From a bacterium (lineage in GTDB: Bacteria > SZUA-79 > Acidulodesulfobacterales > Acidulodesulfobacteraceae), in NCBI GenBank assembly GCA_021822485.1, contig JAKAQP010000004.1, positions 1-64,000 on the forward strand: 64,000 nt of DNA, in the 5' to 3' direction. The position numbers were made by a program, and so were the translations under genes. The notes beneath the pieces are model-generated. The model made no database searches. It worked only from the letters and a program-made list of their open reading frames with translations, and had not been told where the DNA came from. Below are positions 43,152 through 52,426 of the stretch, in pieces (the first letter of the stretch is position 1; every line of letters starts with the position of its first letter).

Positions 43152-44198
43152 TTAGCTATATTTTTTTATTAGCGTATAATTATTGGTTCTCTGCGCAGGA
43201 ATAAAACCGGCGTCCTTAACCAGCCGAACCATTAATTTTTCATCGACTGTTCTGTTTGCCGTTCCCGCCGCTTTTACTACGTTTTCTTCAAGCATTGTGG
43301 AACCCATATCGTTAGCTCCGAAACTTAACGCGATCTGCCCCATTTTCGCCCCCTGCGTTACCCATGATGCCTGAATATTATCGAAATTGTCTAAAACTAT
43401 TCTTGAAACCGCAAGTACTTTAAGATAATAATGACCGAAAACACCCCTTGGATTAAGCGACGTATTTTTGCTTTGAAAACTCCAAGGAACAAAAGCCTTA
43501 AAACCGCCGGTTTTATCCTGAAGGTTCCTTAGTTTTAAAAGATGCTCCACTATATCTTCGTCGGTTTCTATAGTTCCGAACATCATGGTGGCGGAAGAAT
43601 TTAAACCCGCATTGTGAACTTCTTCCATGACTTTAAGCCACTGCCCGCTGTCTATTTTATTCGGACTTATTTTTTTTCTTACCCTGTCGACTAATATTTC
43701 TGCTCCTCCGCCAGGGACGGAATCCAAGCCTGCTTCTTTCAAAAGATTTACGGTTTCTCTGATAGTCATATCGTTTAAATGGGCGATAAAAGTAATCTCC
43801 GGCGGAGAAAACGCATGTATATGTATATCGAAATTTTCTTTAATATCGTTTAACAGATTAATATAGTATTCTATAGTTATATCGGGATTTAATCCTCCCT
43901 GAAGAAGAATTTGGGTGCCGGAAAGCTCTTTTGTTTCCCTGATTTTATCGAAAATTTGCTCTTTAGTCAGCACGTAAGCATCGTCGTCCCGTATTCCGTA
44001 TTTTTTGTAAAAAGCGCAAAATTTACATTCCGAGGTGCAGACATTGGTATAGTTAATATTTCTGTCTATAATAAACGTAACTATATCGTCCGGATGTTTT
44101 TCCTTTCTTATGCCGTCGGCTATTTTTCCAAGTTCGATAATGTTATCATTTTTAAATAGCGCCAAAGCATCTTTTTTGCCTATTCTATTTTTATCCAT
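43152..44198 (-). CDS. mqnC: MqnC, dehypoxanthine futalosine cyclase
   Basis: 348 residues. Radical SAM cysteines are C54, C58 and C61 (CTSECKFCAFYKKYG). The MqnC phrases ILLQGGLNPDI, IHAFSPPEI, SVPGGGAEILVDRVRKKISP, PWSFQSKNT and NDMGSTMLEENVV are present. It converts dehypoxanthine futalosine to the cyclic form in the futalosine route to menaquinone. The other futalosine genes (mqnA, mqnB, mqnD, mqnE) are not in the window. It lies 48 bp downstream of fliI in the same direction, an odd functional pairing. Confidence 0.93.
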   Translation of the reverse strand: MDKNRIGKKDALALFKNDNIIELGKIADGIRKEKHPDDIVTFIIDRNINYTNVCTSECKFCAFYKKYGIRDDDAYVLTKEQIFDKIRETKELSGTQILLQGGLNPDITIEYYINLLNDIKENFDIHIHAFSPPEITFIAHLNDMTIRETVNLLKEAGLDSVPGGGAEILVDRVRKKISPNKIDSGQWLKVMEEVHNAGLNSSATMMFGTIETDEDIVEHLLKLRNLQDKTGGFKAFVPWSFQSKNTSLNPRGVFGHYYLKVLAVSRIVLDNFDNIQASWVTQGAKMGQIALSFGANDMGSTMLEENVVKAAGTANRTVDEKLMVRLVKDAGFIPAQRTNNYTLIKKYS

Positions 44199-44245
44199 AT
44201 TTTTTTATTCTATTTTTATTTATATTTCGTTTGCGGTTTATTTAT

Positions 44246-45568
44246 TTAATTCAGCAGTCCGGCCATTTCGCCAATGCTTTCCTCGAAAGAATATTTTTCG
44301 TCGGGGGTCTGTTTTATAAAGTTTTCTATCTTAGCTATATGGTCTATAGCAAAATCTATCGCTTCGCTGGAACCTTTGGAATAAGCGCCGATGTTTATAA
44401 GGTCTTCGTTTATCCTGTATTCCGAAACCACTTTTAAAACCTCCCGTGCGGCCAGCAGATGCTCTTTTGAAACTATGTCCGGCATAACGCGGGATAAACT
44501 GTTTAAAACGTCTATCGCCGGAAATATTCCTTTTTCCGCCGTCTTTCTCGAAAGAACTATATGACCGTCGAGTATAGACCTTACCGTGTCGGAAATAGGT
44601 TCGTTCATATCGTCGCCTTCTACTAAAACCGTGTAAATTCCGGTGATGCTTCCTGCGTCGGAATTAGCCGCCCTTTCTAAAAGTTTAGGCAAAACGCTGA
44701 AAACGGACGGCGTATAGCCTCTTACCGTCGGAGGTTCTCCAGCCGACAGCCCTATTTCCCTCGAAGCCATCGCAAACCTTGTAATGGAATCCATAAGAAA
44801 AAGTACGTTAAGCCCTTTGTCCCTAAAATATTCCGCAAGAGCGGTGGCCGCAAAAGCTCCCCTCATTCTGACCAAAGGTGATTTATCCGACGTAGCTACT
44901 ATAACTGCCGATTTTTTTAAACCTTCTTCGCCTAAGTTTTTTTCTATAAATTCTTTAACTTCACGGCCTCTTTCGCCGATAAGCGCTATAATGTTTACGT
45001 CCGATTTTGAATATTTAGTAAACATGCCGAGAAGAGTGCTTTTGCCGACCCCCGAACCTGCAAATATACCTATCCTCTGCCCTTTGCCTATCGTCAAAAA
45101 AGAATTTACCGCTCTTACTCCTACGTCCATAACTTCGTTAATTATTTTTCTGGATAAAGGAGATGGAGGCTCGTTGACTATCTTTGCGTAACCGCCGCAT
45201 TGAATTTTTCCTTTGTCGTCCAAAGGATTGCCGAACGGATCCACGACTCTTCCAAGCAGTTCTTCGCCTGCGGGAAATTTTTCTTCTTCTTCTAAAAGAA
45301 TAACTTCGCTTTCTAAACTTATGCCTCCTATATCGCCGTAAGGCATAAGAACGGCCCTGTCGTCTTTAAAACCGATAACCTCTGCGGTGATACCTTCAGG
45401 CGATACGTCGTTTTTACCTTTAATGCGGCAGATTTTTCCTATGGAAAGATCCGGATGTTTAGCTTCAAGGACGAGTCCGACGGCTTTAACTATTTTCCCC
45501 TTTATAAGCATAGGATTGGAGTCTTGCAGCAAGCCGGCGTATTCTTCTAAATTTATAAGTCTTCCCAT
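44246..45568 (-). CDS. fliI: FliI, flagellar type III secretion ATPase
   Basis: 440 residues. P-loop GSGVGKST (171-178), the family start KIVKAVGLVLEA, LIGERGREVKEF, SITRFAMASREIGLSAGEPP and GSITGIYTVLVEGDDMNEPI (Walker B is LFLMDSITRF). FliI energises unfolding and export of flagellar proteins. Its usual neighbours fliH and fliJ are not in this segment. It is preceded 57 bp upstream by the FlgJ fusion gene, and mqnC follows. Confidence 0.97.
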   Translation of the reverse strand: MGRLINLEEYAGLLQDSNPMLIKGKIVKAVGLVLEAKHPDLSIGKICRIKGKNDVSPEGITAEVIGFKDDRAVLMPYGDIGGISLESEVILLEEEEKFPAGEELLGRVVDPFGNPLDDKGKIQCGGYAKIVNEPPSPLSRKIINEVMDVGVRAVNSFLTIGKGQRIGIFAGSGVGKSTLLGMFTKYSKSDVNIIALIGERGREVKEFIEKNLGEEGLKKSAVIVATSDKSPLVRMRGAFAATALAEYFRDKGLNVLFLMDSITRFAMASREIGLSAGEPPTVRGYTPSVFSVLPKLLERAANSDAGSITGIYTVLVEGDDMNEPISDTVRSILDGHIVLSRKTAEKGIFPAIDVLNSLSRVMPDIVSKEHLLAAREVLKVVSEYRINEDLINIGAYSKGSSEAIDFAIDHIAKIENFIKQTPDEKYSFEESIGEMAGLLN

Positions 45569-45625
45569 AATATAAAATAAACGATATAATAAAATTTATA
45601 CGATAATAATCCTGCTTAAAATTAA

Positions 45626-46537
45626 TCAAGAGTATTCTTTGTAATAAGCAAGAACTGTTTTTACGTAATTTTCCGTTTCTTCAAAAGGCGGTATTCCGTT
45701 ATATTTCTCGACGTTGCCTATACCTGCGTTATAAGCGGCAAGAGCAAGTTCGGTATCGCCTCCGTAACGGTCTAAAAGCTGTTTAAGGTAAAGCGTTCCG
45801 CCTAAAACGTTGCCTTCGGGATCGTAAGGATCGACACCCAGTTCTTCCGCAGTTTTAGGCATTAACTGCATAAGTCCGACGGCGCCTTTATTGGAAACGG
45901 CATAGGGATTAAAATCGGATTCTGTTTTCATTACGGCTTTTATTAAACCGTACGGAATGCCGTAAATTTCGGAAGCTTTTTTTGCAAGACCGTCGGCGGT
46001 AACATAGTCTCCGGTAAACACGGCGGCGTCCGAATCGGAATCGTTAGCGGATGCACCGTTTGATTCTAAAGCGTTAAGTTTCAGCCCTTCGACACCGGCG
46101 CCTCCGTATTTTGAAGCCAATCCGTATGCCTGAAATAAATTGCCGGTAGCGGACATAGAAGCGACGGAAGAACCTAATTCTTTTATTCCGTCCCTTGCTA
46201 TCAATGACGGATGCTCTTTAAAATAATCGACTATCATTTTTGCTATTCCTATGCCTTTACCGTAGCTGTTGTTGTTAGCTACAGCTTCGTAAAAAAGAGA
46301 ATTGTAAATTTTATAGCCGGTACCTTTATCTATAAAAGAGCCCTTTTCCACTTCCTTAGACATAGAATCAAAAATCATATTTAAAAAAAGGCTTTCGAAT
46401 TTAACGGCTACGGTTTTTATTTCGCTAAGTTCTTCCGGAGTGATATTATCTTTACTCTTATTTTTAACGGACGTTTCTTGTGAAATTTTCGGTTCCGAAG
46501 AAAAGGGAATATTGAGATTATTATTTAATTTTTCCAT
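45626..46537 (-). CDS. flgJ: FlgJ-like rod protein fused to a lytic transglycosylase
   Basis: 303 residues. The N-terminal FlgJ rod-binding domain spans about 36-105 (VAVKFESLFLNMIFDSMSKE, YNSLFYEAVANNN). A flexible, serine/aspartate-rich linker reaches about 180, and the C-terminus is an SLT domain with catalytic glutamate E206 (VMKTESDFNP), GAVGLMQLMPKTAEELG and LALAAYNAG. Enterobacterial FlgJ carries a glucosaminidase instead; fusion to an SLT domain is known in other lineages. It would clear peptidoglycan and cap the rod. The neighbour is fliI rather than flgI. Confidence 0.9.
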   Translation of the reverse strand: MEKLNNNLNIPFSSEPKISQETSVKNKSKDNITPEELSEIKTVAVKFESLFLNMIFDSMSKEVEKGSFIDKGTGYKIYNSLFYEAVANNNSYGKGIGIAKMIVDYFKEHPSLIARDGIKELGSSVASMSATGNLFQAYGLASKYGGAGVEGLKLNALESNGASANDSDSDAAVFTGDYVTADGLAKKASEIYGIPYGLIKAVMKTESDFNPYAVSNKGAVGLMQLMPKTAEELGVDPYDPEGNVLGGTLYLKQLLDRYGGDTELALAAYNAGIGNVEKYNGIPPFEETENYVKTVLAYYKEYS

Positions 46538-46806
46538 TGTCGTTTGAAATATGCGGCATTAACGCAATTTAAATTTAATAAAAATTTTAATTTTTATATT
46601 ATATCATAACAGGAATGTTAATAAAAGATTAACCTGCGGATATAAAATTATCGTTTATTATTGAATGTTTATTATCGAAATTAATTTATTAAGATTTATT
46701 AAGATATTTAAAAAAAATATTTTTTGTATTATAATATAGAAAATTTTTCTATTTTGATTTATATTTATTTTAATACAAATTAATCTTTTTCTAAATACAA
46801 ACAACA

Positions 46807-47589
46807 ATGGATATAGCATCTATTATCGGCTTTATATTGGGCATCGGCGGAATAATATTCGGAAATATCCTTCAGGGTTCAACTGTAATGCAGCTGATTG
46901 ATCCCATAGGTTTCATAATAGTCATAGTAGGAACGACTGGAGCCACTATCGCCGGAAACAGGATGGAAAATCTTAAAAAAGCGCTAACATCCGCAAAAGG
47001 AGTTATTTTATCAAAAAAAATCGATTATGAAACTACTATTTCCGACCTTTTGAATTATGCCACTAAAGCAAGAAAAAACGGCGTTCTTGCATTAGAATCG
47101 GAAATAGAAGCGTCATCCGACCCTTTTATAAAAAAAGCGCTCCAGTTAGTCGTGGACGGCATAGACCCTCAGGTAGTCATGGATATTATGGAAACGGAGT
47201 TATCCAACATAGAAGAATTCGGCGACGAAAGCGTTAAAATATTCGAACAGGCGGGCGGCTATTCACCGACTCTCGGCATCATAGGAGCAGTCTTAGGGCT
47301 TATACACGTTATGCAGCATCTGAACCAGCCTAACAGGCTAGGCGCCGGTATAGCGGTAGCATTTACGGCCACGCTTTACGGTCTTGCCTTTGCAAACACA
47401 ATACTTTTTCCTATATCCAGCAAACTAAAGATGAATCTTAAAGTGGAAGTTTTAAGATACGAGCTTATCCTGATGGGCATAAGAAGCATTCAAAACGGCG
47501 AAAATCCAAGGCTTATAGAAGAAAAGCTCAAGTCTTTTTTAAACGCCGAGCAGAAAAAAGTTTACGAAGCGAAAAACGGAGAAAAATAA
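46807..47589 (+). CDS. motA: MotA, flagellar stator protein
   Basis: 260 residues with four membrane helices, including IASIIGFILGIGGIIFG near the start and YGLAFANTILFPIS near the end. The MotA phrases QLIDPIGFIIVIVGTTGATI and AGGYSPTLGIIGAVLGLIHVM are present. It forms the stator with MotB, two base pairs downstream. A TATAAT hexamer at 46730-46735 lies upstream in a 269-bp AT-rich gap but has no clear -35. The 46736-46752 sequence ATAGAAAATTTTTCTAT is an unexplained palindrome. No strong ribosome site precedes the ATG. Confidence 0.95.
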   Translation: MDIASIIGFILGIGGIIFGNILQGSTVMQLIDPIGFIIVIVGTTGATIAGNRMENLKKALTSAKGVILSKKIDYETTISDLLNYATKARKNGVLALESEIEASSDPFIKKALQLVVDGIDPQVVMDIMETELSNIEEFGDESVKIFEQAGGYSPTLGIIGAVLGLIHVMQHLNQPNRLGAGIAVAFTATLYGLAFANTILFPISSKLKMNLKVEVLRYELILMGIRSIQNGENPRLIEEKLKSFLNAEQKKVYEAKNGEK

Positions 47590-47591
47590 AA

Positions 47592-48386
47592 ATGGTCAGA
47601 AAAAAGAAAAAATGTCAGGAACATTCCAATTCAGAAAGATGGATGATCAGTTACGGAGATTTTCTTACTACTCTTCTTTCTTTTTTTATAGTAATGTTCG
47701 CAATTTCGAAAGTAAACAACGTGAGGTTGAAAGAACTTGCAATTTCAATACAGCAGGCATTCGGAGCCAATAAGTTTATAACGGTTTCGCGTTCAAGGCC
47801 GAATATAGCTTCTACCCCAAAGTTAGTAGTGCCTAAGGTTTCGCCTTCCAAATTTAAGGTATCGAAATCCAATAAAAAACTCATTAAAGAAGAGCGGCAG
47901 GAATCGGCGGTATTTACTGGAATAGAATCAAAGATAAAATCTTTTGCCGCCGGAAACGCATTGTATAAATCTTCGCTAAGAGTTTATAGATCTACCAGGG
48001 GACTTGTTATATCTCTTAAAGGTTCAAGCTTTTTTAATTCCGGCAGCGCAAGAATAATAACGAAATATCATCCGTTATTAAAATATATAGCTTCCAAACT
48101 TTTAAAAATAAACAACAATATTTCAATTGAAGGATATACGGATTCTACACCTATTAGAACCTTAAAATATCCAAACAACTGGATGCTTTCAACCGCAAGG
48201 GCGGTCAACGTCCTCAGTTTTTTTATAAAAAGCGTTAATTTTCCCCCGCCTAGGCTGTCTGCTTCCGGATACGGCAAATATAAACCTGTAGCCAGCAATT
48301 CTACCGCCGCCGGACGCGCCCTTAACAGACGCGTCAATATAGTAGTTCTATCCGATTTTTTAAACAACGAACTTCCGAGGTCGTAA
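47592..48386 (+). CDS. motB: MotB, flagellar stator protein with OmpA-like domain
   Basis: 264 residues. A single membrane helix (about 22-42, YGDFLTTLLSFFIVMFAIS) contains the proton-binding aspartate D24 in SYGDFLTT. An OmpA-like peptidoglycan-binding domain follows, with ISIEGYTDSTPI, NNWMLSTARAVNVL and GYGKYKP near the C-terminus. It anchors the stator to the cell wall. It starts 2 bp after motA ends and stops 168 bp before a convergent PilZ gene, across a repeat element. Confidence 0.94.
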   Translation: MVRKKKKCQEHSNSERWMISYGDFLTTLLSFFIVMFAISKVNNVRLKELAISIQQAFGANKFITVSRSRPNIASTPKLVVPKVSPSKFKVSKSNKKLIKEERQESAVFTGIESKIKSFAAGNALYKSSLRVYRSTRGLVISLKGSSFFNSGSARIITKYHPLLKYIASKLLKINNNISIEGYTDSTPIRTLKYPNNWMLSTARAVNVLSFFIKSVNFPPPRLSASGYGKYKPVASNSTAAGRALNRRVNIVVLSDFLNNELPRS

Positions 48387-48436
48387 GGAAATTACACTTT
48401 GAAGAAAGACGTTACAAGAAAGCGTCGGATGGCGTC

Positions 48437-48463
48437 GCAGTCATTGCGAGCGTTAGCTAAGAA
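48437..48463. repeat. Fragment of the GTCATTGCGAGC-type dispersed repeat
   Basis: GCAGTCATTGCGAGCG matches the 5' half of a repeat class seen in many bacterial genomes (GTCATTGCGAGCGAAGC). Only part of it is present here, immediately before copy B of the 86-bp element. Confidence 0.45.
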
Positions 48464-48469
48464 ATAGAA

Positions 48470-48556
48470 AAATGTGAGAGATTTTATTTTCCGCATACGA
48501 AACGGTCAAATAACTTAAAAGTTATTTGCAGAAAATTAATCAGACACCTTTTCTCT
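48470..48556. repeat. Palindromic REP-like element, copy B (degenerate)
   Basis: TTTATTTTCCGCATACG and AAAGTTATTTGCAGAAAATTAATCAGACACCTTTT match the internal layout of copy A. The left outer arm has decayed (AATGTGAGAG). It ends at the stop codon of the convergent PilZ gene, between motB and that gene. Confidence 0.7.
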
Positions 48557-49556
48557 ATAGATGCTCCGTCGTATTCTGTTTAGCTATCTGCCGTCTCTGC
48601 TGTTCAAAGGTGAATTTAATTATTTCATCTCTGTCCGATTCGTTTATTGCGGTGAATTTGCATGCAAAAGAAATCTTAGCTTTATTTGAACTTTCGTCGA
48701 GTGGATATTCGGAAACGTTAACGACTTGTGCCAGAGCTTTTACTACGAATTGAGGAATGGAAGGAAACAGCATAGTAATCTTTAATATGTCGCCGCGTTT
48801 TAATTTCAAATCCTCTTTATTTTTCTCTTTATTTTGAGCAGTATTGTTTTTATCTGTTTCTTCCTCTGTTTCTTCTGTCCACATAATTCCGGAACCGCTT
48901 ATGGATACCCTTTTTTCTTTAACGTCCGAAAAAATAGACGCTTCAGGATTTAATATGGACAAAATAACATCCAATTTACTGTTTATGGCTATCAAAAGAT
49001 TTTCTAATTTAGGATTTATAGGGGTATCTTCGTCCTTTTCGCCATGCGTTCCGTATACTTTCGGCGAAGCTACGCCGTAAATTCCATAGACCGACGTAGT
49101 AAAAGAAGGTCTGGAAATATACGACTCTTTAGTTTCAAGGAATTCGTCCATAGAAATTCTTTGATAAATAAACTGGATAACGGCAATTACCCTGACAAAC
49201 TCCCTTCCTTCCCTTTCTTCTATATGCCGGCCGGAAACATTTGCCTGAAGAAAAATACCGCCCGTATTTCTAATAATTTTCTCTGCCGCAATTTTATATT
49301 TATATGTCTTAGAAAATCCATAGCTTATTATATTTATATCGGCCGCCTTTTTTATAAGTTCTATATATTTTTCCGTATCGCAATCGTTTAATTCGAATTC
49401 TACGACTTTTTTATCTTCAAAGCAGGCGTATAAAACGATGCTTAAAAGATTTTTATCTGTTTTAGTAATATATCCTTTAAATTTCTTTTTCGGAGTTTCT
49501 AAAACTATCTCCTGATTTTCATAAAAAAAATTATCGTAATCTTCCGCGCTATTCAT
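48555..49556 (-). CDS. PilZ-domain protein
   Basis: 333 residues. An N-terminal YcgR-like domain (residues about 15-100, IVLETPKKKFKGYITKTD) is followed by a PilZ-type region (REFVRVIAVIQFIYQRI; later SISGSGIMW and CKFTAINESDRDEIIKFTFEQQRRQ). PilZ domains bind c-di-GMP through RxxxR and D/NxSxxG; here REFVRV lacks the first arginine and the second motif is SISGSGI, so binding is uncertain. An acidic/lysine-rich, low-complexity insert lies in the middle. It probably modulates motility, given its place beside motAB. Confidence 0.7.
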   Translation of the reverse strand: MNSAEDYDNFFYENQEIVLETPKKKFKGYITKTDKNLLSIVLYACFEDKKVVEFELNDCDTEKYIELIKKAADINIISYGFSKTYKYKIAAEKIIRNTGGIFLQANVSGRHIEEREGREFVRVIAVIQFIYQRISMDEFLETKESYISRPSFTTSVYGIYGVASPKVYGTHGEKDEDTPINPKLENLLIAINSKLDVILSILNPEASIFSDVKEKRVSISGSGIMWTEETEEETDKNNTAQNKEKNKEDLKLKRGDILKITMLFPSIPQFVVKALAQVVNVSEYPLDESSNKAKISFACKFTAINESDRDEIIKFTFEQQRRQIAKQNTTEHL

Positions 49557-49592
49557 TTATCGTCCGTCCGTTTTTATTTAATTTAATAGTTT

Positions 49593-49952
49593 TTAGTTTG
49601 ATTCATAAGCTTTTACAGCCGAAGAAATTTTATTAAGCACCGCTATTTTTTCGCCGACGGTTTCTTTCATACCGCCCAGCATATTGATAATTTTTTTATC
49701 CGATTCTATAATATAAGATAATTTATTTTGCATATCGGTTTTATAAACTTCTTCGTTTATGTTTTTAAATCCGCTTAAATCTAAATTTTCAAAGCGTATG
49801 TCGGATTTAAAAAACAGTTTCGTCAGCAAAACTTTTCTTTCGAATATTTTTTTTAAACTAACCGGATTTTCTCTTTTTTCGGATAAAATTAACATTATAT
49901 AATTATTCAATATAATAATATTATCGGCAATTTTTAATTTCAATAAATTCAT
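49593..49952 (-). CDS. Small helical protein of unknown function
   Basis: 119 residues, mostly alpha-helical, with no signal peptide or recognisable motif (VLLTKLFFKSDIRFENLDLSG; SYIIESDKKIINMLGGMKETVGEK). Its size and heptad-like pattern recall flagellar chaperones such as FliT or FlgN, and it lies 37 bp upstream of the PilZ gene in the same orientation. Without a detectable family signature I cannot go further. Confidence 0.5.
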   Translation of the reverse strand: MNLLKLKIADNIIILNNYIMLILSEKRENPVSLKKIFERKVLLTKLFFKSDIRFENLDLSGFKNINEEVYKTDMQNKLSYIIESDKKIINMLGGMKETVGEKIAVLNKISSAVKAYESN

Positions 49953-50053
49953 TTTTTTATTTATTTTTATTTATTTTTATTTGCTTATTAATTATAATAA
50001 CTATTACAATTTTATAATATGATATAATATAAATCAACACAAAACGGAAAAAT

Positions 50054-50434
50054 ATGCAGAAAGTTAAAACCGACAAATTAAAAGCAGGGGACGTTCTGGC
50101 AAAAGATATAGTTTCCGAAAAAGGTATAACTGTTCTTAAAAAAGGAACGGAATTAACCGATAAATTTATAGAAAATATAAAAAAAATAAGCGGCGAATAT
50201 TCTTCTCCCGAAGAAATGCATATATTTATAGAAGGAACCGGCCGCGACCAGGAAAAAGATAATAAAATTTCCGTAGAAAATAAAGAGAAAATGGAAAAAG
50301 AGATAGCGTCTTTAGAAAAAAGATTTAAAAATATCGAAGGTTATGAATATATGAAGGAAATAAAAGACGCAATTAAAAATCAGATAATTAAATTTTACGG
50401 TGAAGCTCATCATTCAGAGGAACACGGCAAATGA
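50054..50434 (+). CDS. Small protein resembling the N-terminal region of HD-GYP proteins
   Basis: 126 residues. The start (KTDKLKAGDVLAKDIVSEKGITVLKKGTEL) resembles DUF3391, the domain found before HD-GYP phosphodiesterases. The remainder is a charged coiled-coil and a histidine-containing end (EAHHSEEHGK). It overlaps the HDOD gene by 4 bp, so they are coupled. A TATAAT at 50023-50028 lies upstream. It may be a sensory or adaptor partner of the HDOD protein; this is a guess from position. Confidence 0.6.
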   Translation: MQKVKTDKLKAGDVLAKDIVSEKGITVLKKGTELTDKFIENIKKISGEYSSPEEMHIFIEGTGRDQEKDNKISVENKEKMEKEIASLEKRFKNIEGYEYMKEIKDAIKNQIIKFYGEAHHSEEHGK

Positions 50435-51336
50435 AAAAAATAGACAGCTTGGACAAATTAATAGCTGCCGTAAAAAAAACGGAAAATATACCTACCCTGC
50501 CTAAAGTTTTAACTAAAATTTCGGAAGAAATCGATAACGATAATTTTTCTATCAAAAATATCGGCGACTTGATGTCCCGCGACGTCAGCCTGTCCGCAAG
50601 AATATTAAAAATAGTCAACTCTCCTTTCTACGGGTTTCCGCAAAGAATATACAGCATTAACCATGCTATCGTACTTCTCGGCGCAAACGTCTTAAAGAGC
50701 ATCGTAATTTCTACATCGGTTTTCACCGCAATGAAAGAAGCTATGACCGGTCTTTCAGAACATTCCCTATTCTGCGCATTTACTTCTAAACATATAGCTC
50801 AAGAAATAAACAAAAACATAAAAAAAACCGGCGAAACCTGCAAATTAAAATCAAACGAAAAACAAAAACAGCAGCAAACTATAGACCCGGACAATATGTT
50901 TGCGGTCGGTTTACTGCATGACATAGGGAAAATAATTATAGCAACGACTTTTAAAGAAGATTTTAAAACTATATTGGAAATAGCGCAAAAAGAAGAAAAA
51001 CCTTTGGAAAAAGTCGAGCATGATATTCTCAATATATCTCACGACCAGCTGGGCTATATGCTGGTAAAAGAATGGAATCTTCCTTCCGCTATATATATAC
51101 CCATAAAATATCATCATAACCCCGCTCTTGCCGACGATTTTAAAAAAGAAACAGCGATATTAAACATTGCAGATTTTTTAACAAGGGCTATGGGGGTTGG
51201 ATTTTCAGGCTCCGCTTACTTAGAAAAAATAAATACCGATTCCATGAATATTTTAGGAATTAATATCGATTTTATAAAATCGGCGATAGAAGAAATTTAT
51301 CTGTACAAAGACGAACTGAATATATTCGACTGTTAA
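50431..51336 (+). CDS. HDOD-domain protein
   Basis: 301 residues. The HDOD fold covers most of the protein: IPTLPKVLTKISEEIDNDNFSI, DLMSRDVSLSARILKIVNSPFYGFPQ and ILLHDIGK-like GLLHDIGKIIIATTF, with the late YHHNPALA. HDOD proteins are non-catalytic HD relatives that integrate signals, frequently near GGDEF genes. A lysine/glutamine-rich insert sits near 140. The gene lies between the DUF3391-like gene and a GGDEF gene, all on the plus strand. Confidence 0.9.
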   Translation: MKKIDSLDKLIAAVKKTENIPTLPKVLTKISEEIDNDNFSIKNIGDLMSRDVSLSARILKIVNSPFYGFPQRIYSINHAIVLLGANVLKSIVISTSVFTAMKEAMTGLSEHSLFCAFTSKHIAQEINKNIKKTGETCKLKSNEKQKQQQTIDPDNMFAVGLLHDIGKIIIATTFKEDFKTILEIAQKEEKPLEKVEHDILNISHDQLGYMLVKEWNLPSAIYIPIKYHHNPALADDFKKETAILNIADFLTRAMGVGFSGSAYLEKINTDSMNILGINIDFIKSAIEEIYLYKDELNIFDC

Positions 51337-51365
51337 TAAATAAAATAAAAATTGAATAATAATGC

Positions 51366-52376
51366 ATGAACAAAGAAAAAAATAAATCTTATAAAATATT
51401 TGCGGTACTCGACGAATCCGAAAAAAACTTTTATAAATCCTTTATAAAAGACGAACTAGAAGAATACAATATAATGATGTTCGATTCTTTTAACAGGGCA
51501 TATTATTCGGTTTACGCATCCCCGCCAAATTTAATTATAATAGTAATCGGTTCTATAATGCAAAAAAACGAACTTGAATACAAAAAAGAACTGAAAATGA
51601 TTAACGATATGCAGATAGACAACATGCTGAGCAATATTCCGATTCTTTTCGTTATTCCTCCTGATTTTGATTTTAAATCTATTGCCTCGTCGGAAAAATA
51701 TATCTTAAAAGATTACATTAAAGAACCATTAAGCAAAAACGAATTTAAATATAAGATAGAAAGCATAATAAAATCTTCTAAATCGGCATTAGACGCAAAT
51801 CCTCTTACTAAACTGCCCGGAAACTCGTCCATAATAGAATCGGTAAAAACCAAATTAGACGAAGATATCGATTTTGCTTTTGCTTATATCGATATAGACA
51901 ACTTTAAATCGTATAACGACAAATACGGTTTTTTGAGAGGCGACGAAGTTATAATGATGACCTCAAGGCTTATTGCTACTACCGTTTACGATATTTCCAA
52001 AGCAAAACGCAGAAATATCGAAAAACATGTATTTATCGGACATATAGGCGGGGACGATTTCATAATAATGTCCCACAACGACGACATATTGGAAATATCA
52101 AACAATATAATCGCTAATTTCGATAAAATAATCCTTTCTTTTTACGATAATACGGATAAAGAACGAGGATATATAGAAGCTTACGGAAGGCAAAAAAATC
52201 TTCAAAGATTTCCTATAATGAGCCTGTCTATAGCAATTATAGAAAACGTAAATAAAAAAATTACGCATTACGGACAGATAAGCGAAATAGCCTCAGGACT
52301 GAAACAAGCCGCAAAAGATATGTCCGGTTCAAATATAATAACCGACAGAAGAAAACCTGAAAACGGCGACGTTTAG
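51366..52376 (+). CDS. GGDEF-domain protein with receiver-like N-terminus
   Basis: 336 residues. Residues about 5-130 form a receiver-like fold (NLIIIVIGSIM; PILFVIPPDFDF) without a clear phosphoacceptor context. The C-terminal diguanylate cyclase domain has DPLTKLPG-like ANPLTKLPGN, FAFAYIDIDNFKSYNDKYGF, and an active-looking GGDDF in GHIGGDDFI. No RxxD inhibitory site is visible five residues before it. It would make c-di-GMP, which PilZ proteins in the window could read. Follows the HDOD gene after 29 bp. Confidence 0.85.
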   Translation: MNKEKNKSYKIFAVLDESEKNFYKSFIKDELEEYNIMMFDSFNRAYYSVYASPPNLIIIVIGSIMQKNELEYKKELKMINDMQIDNMLSNIPILFVIPPDFDFKSIASSEKYILKDYIKEPLSKNEFKYKIESIIKSSKSALDANPLTKLPGNSSIIESVKTKLDEDIDFAFAYIDIDNFKSYNDKYGFLRGDEVIMMTSRLIATTVYDISKAKRRNIEKHVFIGHIGGDDFIIMSHNDDILEISNNIIANFDKIILSFYDNTDKERGYIEAYGRQKNLQRFPIMSLSIAIIENVNKKITHYGQISEIASGLKQAAKDMSGSNIITDRRKPENGDV

Positions 52377-52426
52377 TAATTTAAGATTAATGGATTCATG
52401 GATTAATTTTAGAAATTATTATTAAA

